From assembly GCF_024752305.1 (NCBI RefSeq), contig NZ_JANTHX010000005.1, positions 27,050-91,049 on the forward strand: DNA of 64,000 nucleotides, in the 5' to 3' direction. Source of the stretch: Protaetiibacter mangrovi. GTDB lineage: Bacteria > Actinomycetota > Actinomycetes > Actinomycetales > Microbacteriaceae. Within the stretch, counting starts at the first letter, position 1, and each line of letters starts with the position of its first letter. Shown piece after piece: positions 17,653 to 25,387 of this stretch. Below the pieces are notes generated by a model. It was not told where the DNA came from. It saw nothing but the letters and a program-made list of their open reading frames with translations, and ran no database searches. Made by a program: the position numbers and the translations under genes.

Positions 17653-18936
17653 GTGTCGCACACCGCCTCCGTACCCACCGCCGGATCCACCGCGGCCTTC
17701 GCCGAACCGCAGCGCGCGGTCGGCGGCGGATGGATCGCCGCGTTCGCCGCCGCCTGGGTCGGCGTGTGGATGGCGCAGCTCGGCCCGTTCCGTGTCGCCC
17801 TGCCGCTGCAGGTCAACGCGGAGGTCGGCGAGACCACGGAGTGGACCGACGCGGTCGTCGCATTCGGCGTCGTGTCGGGGGTCGCCGGTGCGTTCCTCAT
17901 CGCGGCGTTCCCGATCGCCGGCTACCTCTCCGACCGCACCACCTCGCGCTTCGGACGCCGGCGTCCGTGGATCGCCGGCGGCTCGGCCCTCTTCGCTGTG
18001 GCGCTGCTGGCGCTCGGCGCCGCGCAGGGACTCGTGCTCATCACCGTGTTCTGGTCCCTGGCCCTGATCGGCTTCAGCGCCGCGGCATCCGCCTTGACCG
18101 CTCTGCTGAACGACCAGGTGCCGGTGCGGCAGCGCGGCTACGTCGCCGGATGGATGTCGTCGCCGCGTGCCGTCGGCATCATCCTGGGGGCGGTGTTGTT
18201 CACCGAGGTGTTCGCGACCGTGACGCTCGGCTACGTCGCGCTCGCCGTGACCCTGGCGGTGCTCGTGGTGCCCGTTCTGGTGTTCGTGAAGGAGACGCCC
18301 ATCACGCGCGAGCAGCGTCCGGCGCACTCCCGTGCCGACCTGCTCGCCGGCCTGTGGATCTCGCCGAAGGCCCACCCGGACTTCGCCTGGACCTGGGTGA
18401 GCGGCTTCCTCGTCAACGCGGGCAACGCGCTCGGAACGGGGCTGCTGCTCTACTACCTCGCCTACCAGCTCGACTTCGGCACCGGCGCCCGCCAGGCCTT
18501 CCTGCCGCTCATGCTCGTCTACCTGCTCGGCGTCGTGCTCTCCGCGCTGCTGTGCGGATGGATCTCGGACCGCATCGCCCGTCGCAAGGTGTTCGTGATC
18601 TGGGGCGCCGTGCTGCAAGGCATCGCGGCGCTCATCCTGGTGTTCGTGAACCAGTACGAGGCGACGTTCGTGGCGGGCGCGATCCTCGGTCTCGGCTACG
18701 GCGCCTACCTGGCCGTCGGGCAGGCGCTCGCCACGCAGGTGCTGCCGAGCGCGCGCGACCGGGCGAAGGACCTCGGCATCATGAACGTCGCCTACCAGGT
18801 GCCGGTCGCGATGGCGCCGATCCTCGGGGCGCTCATCGTGGCGGCGGTCGGCGGGTTCTCGAGCCTGTTCCTGCTCGCGGGGGTGGTCACGGCCATCGGC
18901 GGTGCCGTCATCGCGCTCGTGCAGAACGTCAAGTAG
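17653..18936 (+). CDS. MFS transporter, paralogue 1
   Basis: A 427-residue carrier with about 12 membrane helices. The motif-A region reads GYLSDRTTSRFGRRRPWI, which resembles the sugar-cation symporter/SLC45-like branch of the MFS and not drug exporters. The matching second-half motif is GWISDRIARRKVFVIWG. The N-terminus (AAFAEPQRAVGGGWIAAFAAAW) is nearly identical to the carrier at 20737, so the two are recent paralogues. GTG 17653 follows GAGGAG at six bases; an earlier in-frame start at 17611 lacks a ribosome site. It is convergent with a MarR regulator, three bases away. Substrate unknown. Confidence 0.82.
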   Translation: MSHTASVPTAGSTAAFAEPQRAVGGGWIAAFAAAWVGVWMAQLGPFRVALPLQVNAEVGETTEWTDAVVAFGVVSGVAGAFLIAAFPIAGYLSDRTTSRFGRRRPWIAGGSALFAVALLALGAAQGLVLITVFWSLALIGFSAAASALTALLNDQVPVRQRGYVAGWMSSPRAVGIILGAVLFTEVFATVTLGYVALAVTLAVLVVPVLVFVKETPITREQRPAHSRADLLAGLWISPKAHPDFAWTWVSGFLVNAGNALGTGLLLYYLAYQLDFGTGARQAFLPLMLVYLLGVVLSALLCGWISDRIARRKVFVIWGAVLQGIAALILVFVNQYEATFVAGAILGLGYGAYLAVGQALATQVLPSARDRAKDLGIMNVAYQVPVAMAPILGALIVAAVGGFSSLFLLAGVVTAIGGAVIALVQNVK

Positions 18937-18939
18937 CGC

Positions 18940-19386
18940 TCAGTCGCGCTCGCCGCGCAGCGAGCGCACCATGGTGCGCAGGATGCGCAGTGCGTCCGCC
19001 TGCTCGGCGTCGCTCAGCTGCGCCAGCATCCGCAGCTCGACCGAGCGGACGGCCGCGCTCGCCTGGTCGAGGCTGCGCCGGCCGCTCGCCGTGAGGCGGG
19101 TGGGGAGGGCCCGTCCGGTCGGCGGCTCGCTGGCCCGTTCGACGAAGCCGTCGCGCTCGAGCGCCTGCAGCAGCACGTTCATCGACTGCCGGGTGACGAA
19201 GGTGCCGCGCGCGAGCTCCGAGTTGCTGAGGCCGGGGCGCTGGGCCAGCAGCTCGAGGCACGAGTAGTGGGTGATGGTCATCCCGAGCGGACGCAGCACC
19301 TCCTCCATCGAGCCGCGCAGCGCGCTCGACGCCTCCTTCAGCAGGTACCCCAGCGAGGTGTCGAGCTCGATGCCCGGTCGTTCCAT
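18940..19386 (-). CDS. MarR-family transcriptional regulator
   Basis: A 148-residue winged-helix regulator. The recognition region reads LSNSELARGTFVTRQSMNVLLQALERDGFVER, and the wing contains RALPTRLTASGRR. The N- and C-terminal helices form the dimer interface. Its ATG lies inside an inverted repeat (ATGTCAG/CTGACAT) and its -10 hexamer CAGACT, six bases upstream of the ATG, is also covered by that repeat. Self-repression is therefore likely. A second copy of the repeat faces the divergent VOC gene, the probable target. The ligand is unknown. Confidence 0.9.
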   Translation of the reverse strand: MERPGIELDTSLGYLLKEASSALRGSMEEVLRPLGMTITHYSCLELLAQRPGLSNSELARGTFVTRQSMNVLLQALERDGFVERASEPPTGRALPTRLTASGRRSLDQASAAVRSVELRMLAQLSDAEQADALRILRTMVRSLRGERD

Positions 19387-19430
19387 GTCAGTAGTCTGAC
19401 ATACGCTGGTGGATGTCAGAGAACTGACAT
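19385..19430. promoter_or_regulatory. Two MarR operators (ATGTCAG-N4-CTGACAT) between marR and the VOC gene
   Basis: Copy 1 is at 19385-19402 (spacer TAGT) and copy 2 at 19413-19430 (spacer AGAA). Both have perfect seven-base arms and their centres are 28 bases apart. Copy 1 covers the MarR start codon and its -10 (19393-19398). A plus-strand -10 TACGCT (19402-19407) for the VOC gene lies between the copies. Confidence 0.8.
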
Positions 19431-19451
19431 ACCCATACCAGGAGGAACCCC

Positions 19452-19817
19452 ATGCCCGCCACCGGCCCCGACTTCATCTCACTGCAGGTCAGCGACCTCG
19501 ACGCCTCGCAGGCGTTCTACGAGCGCTACCTCGGGCTCGTCCGCTCGCCCGCCGGACCCCCGCACGCCGTCGTGTTCGAGACGGCCCCGATCGCCTTCGC
19601 GCTGCGCGAGCTGGTGCCCGGCACGGAGCTCGCATCCGGCCGCCCCGGACTCGGCGTCGCCCTCTGGCTGCACGCCACCGAGGTGCAGGCGATCCACGAC
19701 GCCCTCGTCGCCGACGGCCACCCGATCGTCGCCGAGCCGATCGACGGGCCGTTCGGGCGCACCTTCGCCTTCGCCGACCCCGACGGCTACCACGTGACGC
19801 TCCACGACCGCGCCTGA
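19452..19817 (+). CDS. VOC (glyoxalase/bleomycin-resistance fold) protein
   Basis: A 121-residue single VOC domain made of two beta-alpha-beta-beta-beta units: FISLQVSDLDASQAFYERYLGL in the first half and FGRTFAFADPDGYHVTLHD at the end. Such small proteins isomerise, cleave or simply bind small molecules such as methylglyoxal adducts or antibiotics. The MarR regulator with twin operators directly upstream suggests it is induced by a toxic compound (inference). ATG 19452 has GGAGGAA five bases upstream. Its last bases form the start of a 22-base direct repeat with the tRNA end. Confidence 0.83.
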   Translation: MPATGPDFISLQVSDLDASQAFYERYLGLVRSPAGPPHAVVFETAPIAFALRELVPGTELASGRPGLGVALWLHATEVQAIHDALVADGHPIVAEPIDGPFGRTFAFADPDGYHVTLHDRA

Positions 19818-19939
19818 GGTGCCCTCGCTGGGATTCGTCCCCACCGCCCCTCCACCCGCGGCTGCGCCGCGCGCGGAGCCTCTGGCGGCGTGGGCCCACC
19901 GAGGTTCGAATCTCATCGAGGTGCCCTCGCTGGGATTCG
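19816..19939. repeat. Direct repeat of the tRNA 3' end (two 22-base copies 102 bases apart)
   Basis: Bases 19816-19837 are identical to 19918-19939, which is the 3' end of the tRNA (T-arm part plus acceptor strand). The first copy lacks the rest of a tRNA. The stretch between contains GGTTCGAATC, another T-loop-like word. This is the pattern left by site-specific integration at a tRNA end, but no integrase is present. Confidence 0.7.
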
Positions 19940-19995
19940 AACCCAGACTGAGGCGATTTTAAGTCGCCTGCCTCTGCCGGTTGGGCTACGAGGGC
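19922..19995 (-). tRNA. tRNA with anticodon UAA (Leu by codon table), short variable loop
   Basis: The 74-base minus-strand cloverleaf has a perfect acceptor stem GCCCTCG/CGAGGGC, discriminator A, and a D-arm around CAACCGGCAGA. The anticodon stem is GGCGA/TCGCC with loop CTTAAAA (anticodon UAA), and the T-arm is CTGGG-TTCGAAT-CCCAG. UAA reads the leucine codon UUA. The variable region is only about five bases, whereas bacterial tRNA-Leu normally has a long class II arm. CCA is not fully encoded (ACC follows the acceptor stem). Confidence 0.85.
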
Positions 19996-20029
19996 GTGCG
20001 CCCATCCTCACACCCCAACGGGGGGATTG

Positions 20030-20055
20030 GTGTCCTGGTCGCACGTCTGGGACAC
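20030..20055. promoter_or_regulatory. Inverted repeat GTGTCC-N14-GGACAC upstream of tetR
   Basis: Arms at 20030-20035 and 20050-20055 lie about 45 bases upstream of the TetR start. A second, wider pairing TGGTC/GACCA overlaps it. This is a candidate operator for the TetR encoded next. Confidence 0.4.
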
Positions 20056-20095
20056 TTGACCAACTCTGGGGGACTCGGCGACGAGAGGAGACGGT

Positions 20096-20695
20096 GTGGC
20101 ACGGATGTCGGCTGCCGAACGGCGCGCCGCCCTCGCGCGCGCCGCCCTCGTGGTGGTCGACCGCGACGGCGTCCACGCCGCCACGACCCGTGCCATCGTC
20201 GCCGAGGCGCAGATGCCGCTCGGCAGCTTCCACTACGCCGTCCCGTCCCGCGACGAGCTGCTGCGCGACGTCGTGGAGCTCGTCGTCGCGGGGGAGGGCG
20301 ATGCCGCGCTCGCGGGGCTGCTCGCCGACGCCGTCGACCCGGCCGACGCCATCCGCCGCACCCTGAGCGCCTACCTCGAGCACGTGCGCTCCGCGCCCGG
20401 TCGCGAGCAGGCGATGTTCGAGCTCACCCAGTACGCGCTGCGCTCGAGCGAGCTCGCCGACCTGCCCGCCGAGCAGTACGCGCGCTACCACGCCCTCGCC
20501 GCCGAGGTGCTCGGCGCGGCCGAAGCCCACCTCGGCATCCGGTGGACGATCCCCGTCGCCGACCTCGCCCGACTCGTCGTCACGATCACCGACGGCGTCA
20601 CCCTGGCCTGGCTCGCCGATCGCGACGACGCCGCCGCCGAACGCACCATCGACCTCGCGACGACGGCGCTCGTGCCGTTCGCCGTCACCACCTGA
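20096..20695 (+). CDS. TetR-family transcriptional regulator
   Basis: A 199-residue TetR protein. The N-terminal helix-turn-helix is at about residues 5-50 (ERRAALARAALVVVDRDGVH, then TTRAIVAEAQMPLGSFHYAV), followed by a helical ligand-binding domain. GTG 20096 has GAGGAG upstream. It is 41 bases ahead of the second MFS carrier in the same direction, so it probably controls that carrier and the two enzymes behind it (inference). Compared with the TetR at 8097, little beyond the HTH is shared. Confidence 0.88.
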   Translation: MARMSAAERRAALARAALVVVDRDGVHAATTRAIVAEAQMPLGSFHYAVPSRDELLRDVVELVVAGEGDAALAGLLADAVDPADAIRRTLSAYLEHVRSAPGREQAMFELTQYALRSSELADLPAEQYARYHALAAEVLGAAEAHLGIRWTIPVADLARLVVTITDGVTLAWLADRDDAAAERTIDLATTALVPFAVTT

Positions 20696-20736
20696 ACCAC
20701 CGCCCGCCTGACCGCACACGACCCTCAGGAGTCCGA

Positions 20737-22020
20737 ATGTCCGCACCTCAGCACACCGCGACCGGCTCGCCGGCCGCGTTCGCCGAACCGCAGCGCGCGG
20801 TCACCGGCGCCTGGATCGCCGCCTTCGCCGCCGCCTGGCTCGGCGTCTGGATGGCGCAGCTCGGCCCGTTCCAGGTGCTCCTGCCCCTGCAGGTCGACGC
20901 CGAGATCGGCCACCCGGCCGACTGGACCGACTCCGTCGTCGCCTTCGGCATCGTCTCGGGCATCGCCGGCTTCTTCGCGATCCTGGCCTTCCCGGTGACG
21001 GGCTTCCTCTCCGACCGCACCACCTCGCGGTTCGGGCGTCGGCGTCCCTGGGTCGTGGGAGGCGCGGCCCTGTTCGCCCTGTCGCTCGTGGCGCTCGGGC
21101 TCGTGCACGGCATCGTGGCGATCGCGGTCTTCTGGACGCTCACGATCGTCGGCTTCTGCGTGCTCGCCTCGGCCCTCACGGCCCTCATCTCGGACCTCGT
21201 CCCCGTGCGTCAGCGCGGCTTCGTGTCCGGCTGGATGTCGGCGCCGCAGGCGGTCGGGATCATCCTCGGCGTGCTCCTGATCACCGAGGTCTTCGTCACG
21301 ATCACCCTCGGCTACCTCGCCATGGCCATCGGCCTCGCGATCCTCGTGCTGCCGGTGCTGTTCGCCACCAAGGAGACGCCGATCACGGCGCAGCAGCGCC
21401 CCGAGTTCACGATGTCCGCCCTGCTGCGCGGCATGTGGATCTCGCCGCGCAAGTACCCCGACTTCGCCTGGACGCTCGCGAGCCGCGTGCTCGTCAACAC
21501 GGGAAACGCGCTCGGCACCGGCCTGCTGCTGTACTACCTGGCGTTCGGCCTGAACATCGGCATCGACGACGCCGAGGACGCGCTGCTGCCGCTCATCGTC
21601 GTCTACCTGATCTGCGTCGTGCTCACCGCGCTCGTCGTGGGCTACCTCTCCGACCGTCTCGCGCGTCGCAAGGTGTTCGTGATCTGGGGATCGCTCGCCC
21701 AGGCGGTCGCCGCCTTCGTGCTCGTGTTCGCGACGAGCTACGAGGCGACCTTCGTGGCCGGCGGCCTGCTCGGCCTCGGCTACGGCGCCTTCCTCGCCGT
21801 CGATCAGGCGCTCGCCACCCAGGTGCTGCCCGACCCGCACGACCGCGGCAAGGATCTCGGCATCATGAACATCGCGTTCCAGGTGCCGCAGGCCCTCGCG
21901 CCGCTGCTCGGCGCCCTCGTCGTGGACGCCCTCGGCGGCTTCCGCGGCCTGTTCATGCTCTCGGCCATCGCCGCCGTCCTCGGCGCGCTGGTCGTCTCGC
22001 TCGTCCGCCACGTCAAGTAG
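20737..22020 (+). CDS. MFS transporter, paralogue 2
   Basis: A 427-residue carrier with about 12 helices, closely similar over its full length to the one at 17653. Both share AAFAEPQRAV, GVWMAQLGPF, SDRTTSRFGRRRPW, LDFGTG/LNIGID-type loop positions and the C-terminal KDLGIMN block. The SDRTTSRFGRRRPW motif suggests a sugar- or metabolite-type symporter. ATG 20737 has AGGAG five bases upstream. It leads an operon with the PLP enzyme (eight bases downstream) and the lactone oxidase, so it may import or export their substrate. The substrate is not known. Confidence 0.83.
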   Translation: MSAPQHTATGSPAAFAEPQRAVTGAWIAAFAAAWLGVWMAQLGPFQVLLPLQVDAEIGHPADWTDSVVAFGIVSGIAGFFAILAFPVTGFLSDRTTSRFGRRRPWVVGGAALFALSLVALGLVHGIVAIAVFWTLTIVGFCVLASALTALISDLVPVRQRGFVSGWMSAPQAVGIILGVLLITEVFVTITLGYLAMAIGLAILVLPVLFATKETPITAQQRPEFTMSALLRGMWISPRKYPDFAWTLASRVLVNTGNALGTGLLLYYLAFGLNIGIDDAEDALLPLIVVYLICVVLTALVVGYLSDRLARRKVFVIWGSLAQAVAAFVLVFATSYEATFVAGGLLGLGYGAFLAVDQALATQVLPDPHDRGKDLGIMNIAFQVPQALAPLLGALVVDALGGFRGLFMLSAIAAVLGALVVSLVRHVK

Positions 22021-22028
22021 GACCCGGG

Positions 22029-23249
22029 ATGCCGTTCCCCCTGGTATCTCCGTCCGAACGACCGTGGCGGGCGCCCGCCGAGTGGTGGCCGCGTCTCGCG
22101 GCCGCCACCGGCGGGGTTGAACCGCCCTACGGGGTCATCTCGGTCGAGGCCCTCGCGGCGAACGCCCACGACATGCTGGCGCGCGCGCAGGGCACCCCGA
22201 TCCGTGTCGCGAGCAAGTCCGTGCGGGTGCGCGGGGTGCTGGATGCCGTGCTGGCGTTGCCGGGCTACCGCGGCATCCTGGCCTACACGCTGCCCGAGGC
22301 GCTGTGGCTGGCCGAGACCCATGACGACGTCGTGGTCGGCTACCCGAGCGTGGACCGGCTGGCGATCGCGCAGCTCGCCGCCGACGAGCAGCTCGCGTCG
22401 CGCGTGACGCTCATGGTCGACTCGCTCGCCCACCTCGACCTCGTCGACAGCATCGCACCCACCAGCCAGCGTGCCGAGATCCGGGTGTGCCTCGAGCTCG
22501 ACTCGAGCTATCGCAACCCCGTGCTCGGTCACGTCGGCGTGCGCCGCTCGCCGGTGTACGAGGTGGCGGAGGCCGCCTCGCTCGCGGCGGCGATCGTCAA
22601 GCGCCCGGGCTTCCGGCTCGTCGGCATGATGGGCTACGAAGCCCAGATCGCCGGCGTCGGCAATCAGGGCCTCTCGAAGGTCGCCATCCGGGCGATGCAG
22701 AAGGCCTCGGCCGCCGAGCTGCGCGAGCGGCGCGGTGCCGCGGTCGCCGAAGTGCGCAAGATCGCCGACCTCGAGTTCGTCAACGGCGGCGGCACGGGGT
22801 CGCTCGAATCGACCCACGCCGACGACTCGGTCACCGAGATCGCCGCCGGCTCCGGCCTCTTCGGCCCCCTGCTGTTCGACGGCTACGCGCACTTCCAGCC
22901 CGCCCCGGCGGCCTCCTTCGCGATGAGCGTGGTGCGCCGCCCCACCGCCGAGATCGCCACCGTGCTGGGGGGCGGATGGATCGCCTCCGGACCGCCCGGA
23001 CAGGGTCGGCTGCCGCGCCCCGTCTGGCCCGAGGGCCTCGGCTATCTGCCCCGCGAGGAGGCGGGCGAGGTGCAGTCGCCCGTGCAGGGCGCGGCTGCGC
23101 GCGACCTCAAGATCGGCGACCGGGTCTTCTTCCGGCACGTGAAGGCGGGCGAGCTCTCGGAGCATCTGAACGAGTTCCTGCTGGTGGAGGGCGATCGCAT
23201 CCTCGATCGCATTCCCACCTACCGCGGTGAGGGGAAGGCCTTCCTGTGA
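22029..23249 (+). CDS. PLP-dependent amino acid deaminase/aldolase (alanine-racemase N-fold, DSD1-like)
   Basis: A 406-residue enzyme with an alanine-racemase-type PLP barrel (about residues 30-260) and a C-terminal D-serine-dehydratase-like domain (about 270-395). The PLP lysine is probably in IRVASKSVRV, near residue 60. Relatives act on D-threonine or D-serine type substrates. A PLP protein of this type beside a sugar-lactone oxidase is a recurrent actinobacterial pair (compare the Rv1769-Rv1771 region of M. tuberculosis, from memory). It begins eight bases after the MFS stop and its stop overlaps the oxidase start by four bases. Confidence 0.78.
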   Translation: MPFPLVSPSERPWRAPAEWWPRLAAATGGVEPPYGVISVEALAANAHDMLARAQGTPIRVASKSVRVRGVLDAVLALPGYRGILAYTLPEALWLAETHDDVVVGYPSVDRLAIAQLAADEQLASRVTLMVDSLAHLDLVDSIAPTSQRAEIRVCLELDSSYRNPVLGHVGVRRSPVYEVAEAASLAAAIVKRPGFRLVGMMGYEAQIAGVGNQGLSKVAIRAMQKASAAELRERRGAAVAEVRKIADLEFVNGGGTGSLESTHADDSVTEIAAGSGLFGPLLFDGYAHFQPAPAASFAMSVVRRPTAEIATVLGGGWIASGPPGQGRLPRPVWPEGLGYLPREEAGEVQSPVQGAAARDLKIGDRVFFRHVKAGELSEHLNEFLLVEGDRILDRIPTYRGEGKAFL

Positions 23250-24592
23250 CGACCACAGCATCCGGACACGGCACCCGAGCTCCGCTGCGTGCGGCCGGGC
23301 CGTGGCGCAACTGGGGGCGCTCCGAGTCGTCGCGCCCCGCGTTCCGCGCGTCACCGGCGAACGTCGCCGAGGTGCAGGCGGTGGTGCGCGCCGCCCGGGA
23401 ACGCGGACTCCCGGTCAAGACCGTCGGGGCAGGGCACAGCTTCACCGCGATCGCCGCGACCGACGGCATCCTCGTCGACCTCGACCGGCTGCAGGGCGTC
23501 GTCACGGCGGATTCGGCGAGCGGCCGGGTGACGCTCGCCGCAGGCACGCGCCTGCATCGGCTGCCCGAACTGCTCGCCCCCTGGGGGCTCGCGCTGCAGA
23601 ACATGGGCGACATCGACCGTCAGTCCATCGCGGGCGCCACGTCGACCGGGACGCACGGAACGGGGCTCGCCTTCGGCGGGCTCGCGACGACCATCACGGG
23701 AGTCGTCCTCGTCACGGGTGACGGCTCGCTGCTGCGGGTGAACGAACGCGAGAACGCCGAACTGCTGCCCGCGGTGCGCCTCGGCCTCGGGGCGCTCGGC
23801 ATCCTGGTCGAGCTGGAGATCCAGTGCGCGCCCGCGTATCTGCTGCACGCCGTCGAGCATCCGGAGCCGTTCGAGGTGATCGACGAGTTCCGCGCCCGCG
23901 TCGAGGCGGCCGACCACTTCGAGCTCTACTGGTGGCCGCACACCGACCGGGTGATGACCAAGACGAACACCCGCCTGCCGCTCGACGCCGGGCGGCAGCC
24001 GGTCGGCGCCGTCGCGAACTGGGTCGAGGAGCAGCTCATGTCGAACGCGGCCCTCGCGCTCATGTGCAACGTGGGTCACCTGGCGCCGCGACTCACCCCG
24101 TCGATCAACCGGCTCGCCACGCGCGTCTACGGCGACCGCGAGTACACCGACCACTCCTACGAGGTGTTCACCGCGCCGCGCAACGTGCGCTTCCGCGAGA
24201 TGGAGTACGCGCTGCCGCTCGACGAGGTGCCGGCGGCGCTCCACGAGCTGCGCGCGATGATCGACGCCTCGGGGTGGCGGATCTCGTTCCCCGTCGAGGT
24301 GCGGGCCGCCGCCCCCGACGAGAACTGGCTCTCCACCGCCCACGGGCGCGAGTCGGGCTACATCGCGGTGCACCGCTACGTGAAGGACGACCCGGCGGAG
24401 TACTTCCGCGCGGCCGAGCGGATCTTCCTCGCCCACGGCGGACGGCCGCACTGGGGCAAGATGCACCATCTCGACGCGGGCGTGTTCGCCGAGCGCTACC
24501 CGCGCTTCGGCGACTTCCTCGCCGTGCGCGACCGGCTCGATCCGGATCGCGTCTTCCAGAACCCGTACCTCGAGCGCGCGCTCGGTCGCTGA
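23246..24592 (+). CDS. FAD-dependent D-arabinono/L-gulono-1,4-lactone oxidase-type enzyme
   Basis: A 448-residue flavoenzyme. The N-terminal PCMH FAD-binding domain (about residues 20-185) contains the VKTVGAGHSFT motif and the SIAGATSTGTHGTG loop. The C-terminal ALO domain ends with the family motif GRPHWGKMHHL, whose His/Trp/Lys shape the lactone site. These enzymes oxidise aldonolactones such as L-gulono-1,4-lactone, as in ascorbate-type synthesis; in bacteria many act as dehydrogenases. GTG 23246 overlaps the PLP gene's stop as GTGA, indicating coupled translation. A strong hairpin follows. Confidence 0.85.
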   Translation: MTTTASGHGTRAPLRAAGPWRNWGRSESSRPAFRASPANVAEVQAVVRAARERGLPVKTVGAGHSFTAIAATDGILVDLDRLQGVVTADSASGRVTLAAGTRLHRLPELLAPWGLALQNMGDIDRQSIAGATSTGTHGTGLAFGGLATTITGVVLVTGDGSLLRVNERENAELLPAVRLGLGALGILVELEIQCAPAYLLHAVEHPEPFEVIDEFRARVEAADHFELYWWPHTDRVMTKTNTRLPLDAGRQPVGAVANWVEEQLMSNAALALMCNVGHLAPRLTPSINRLATRVYGDREYTDHSYEVFTAPRNVRFREMEYALPLDEVPAALHELRAMIDASGWRISFPVEVRAAAPDENWLSTAHGRESGYIAVHRYVKDDPAEYFRAAERIFLAHGGRPHWGKMHHLDAGVFAERYPRFGDFLAVRDRLDPDRVFQNPYLERALGR

Positions 24593-24606
24593 CGCGGGGG
24601 GACGGT

Positions 24607-24649
24607 GGGCGGGTCGCGCGGTCGGGGGGCCGTGCGACCCGCCCGTTTT
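24607..24649 (+). terminator. Strong hairpin terminator with T-run
   Basis: GGGCGGGTCGC (24607-24617) pairs perfectly with GCGACCCGCCC (24634-24644), followed by GTTTTC. It separates the lactone-oxidase operon from the convergent ABC permease and could serve both. Confidence 0.8.
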
Positions 24650-24655
24650 CGTCGG

Positions 24656-25387
24656 TCAGCGGGTGCGACGCCGCAGCGTGAGCGCGGCGAGCACGAGCGC
24701 TCCGACGGCGAACGCGGCCACCACCAGCACGTCCGCGATCACCTGGCCGCCGTCCGAGCCGTCCTGCACGAGGTTCAACGCGTCGATCGAGTACGACAGC
24801 GGCAGCCAGTCGGAGATGGCCTGCAGCGCGTCGGGCATCTGATCCCGCGGCAGGAAGATGCCGCCGAGCAGGATCTGGGGCGCCACGATGACGGGCATGA
24901 ACTGCACCACCTGGAACTCGGTCGAGGCGAAGGCGCTCGCCAGCAGGCCCAGCATCGTGCCGAGCAGGCCGTTCACCACCGCCACCAGCACCAGCATCCA
25001 GAGCTCCCCGTCGATCTCGAGCCCGCACCCCCAGACCGCCCACCCGACCGCGACGACCGCCTGGGCGGTGGCGAGCAGCCCGAAGGCGAGCGCGTAGCCC
25101 CCGATGAAGTCGCCCTTGCCGAGCGGGAGCACGAGCAGCCGCTCGAGCGTGCCCGAACGGCGCTCCCGGAGCGTCGTGATGCTCGTCACGAGGAACATCA
25201 CGATGAACGGGAACATGCCGAGCATCGCCGGACCGACCTGATCGAAGACCGGGGTGTCGTCGAAGATCCAGGCGATCAGCCCGATCAGCAGGGCAGGTAC
25301 CACCAGCAGCAGCCCGATGGTGCGCGGGTCGTGCCGGATCTGGGTCAGCACGCGTCCCGCGGTCGCGAAGGTGAGGCGCGGGCTCAT
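24656..25387 (-). CDS. ABC-2 type transporter permease
   Basis: A 243-residue ABC-2 permease with about six membrane segments: residues about 24-42, 55-75, 100-125, 133-160, 165-185 and 215-238. Conserved landmarks are LRERRSGTLERLLVLPLGKGDFIGGY, the coupling helix that contacts the ATPase, and PQILLGGIFLPRDQMPDALQAISDWLPLSYSIDAL. It forms an exporter with the ATPase encoded just upstream. The four-base ATGA overlap gives coupled translation. It is a DrrB/YadH-type exporter, substrate unknown. Confidence 0.85.
   Translation of the reverse strand: MSPRLTFATAGRVLTQIRHDPRTIGLLLVVPALLIGLIAWIFDDTPVFDQVGPAMLGMFPFIVMFLVTSITTLRERRSGTLERLLVLPLGKGDFIGGYALAFGLLATAQAVVAVGWAVWGCGLEIDGELWMLVLVAVVNGLLGTMLGLLASAFASTEFQVVQFMPVIVAPQILLGGIFLPRDQMPDALQAISDWLPLSYSIDALNLVQDGSDGGQVIADVLVVAAFAVGALVLAALTLRRRTR

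Noticed and set aside
19902-19911. GGTTCGAATC, possible T-loop of a second tRNA
   Set aside because: No acceptor, D or anticodon stem can be built around it; kept only as part of the duplicated-end region.
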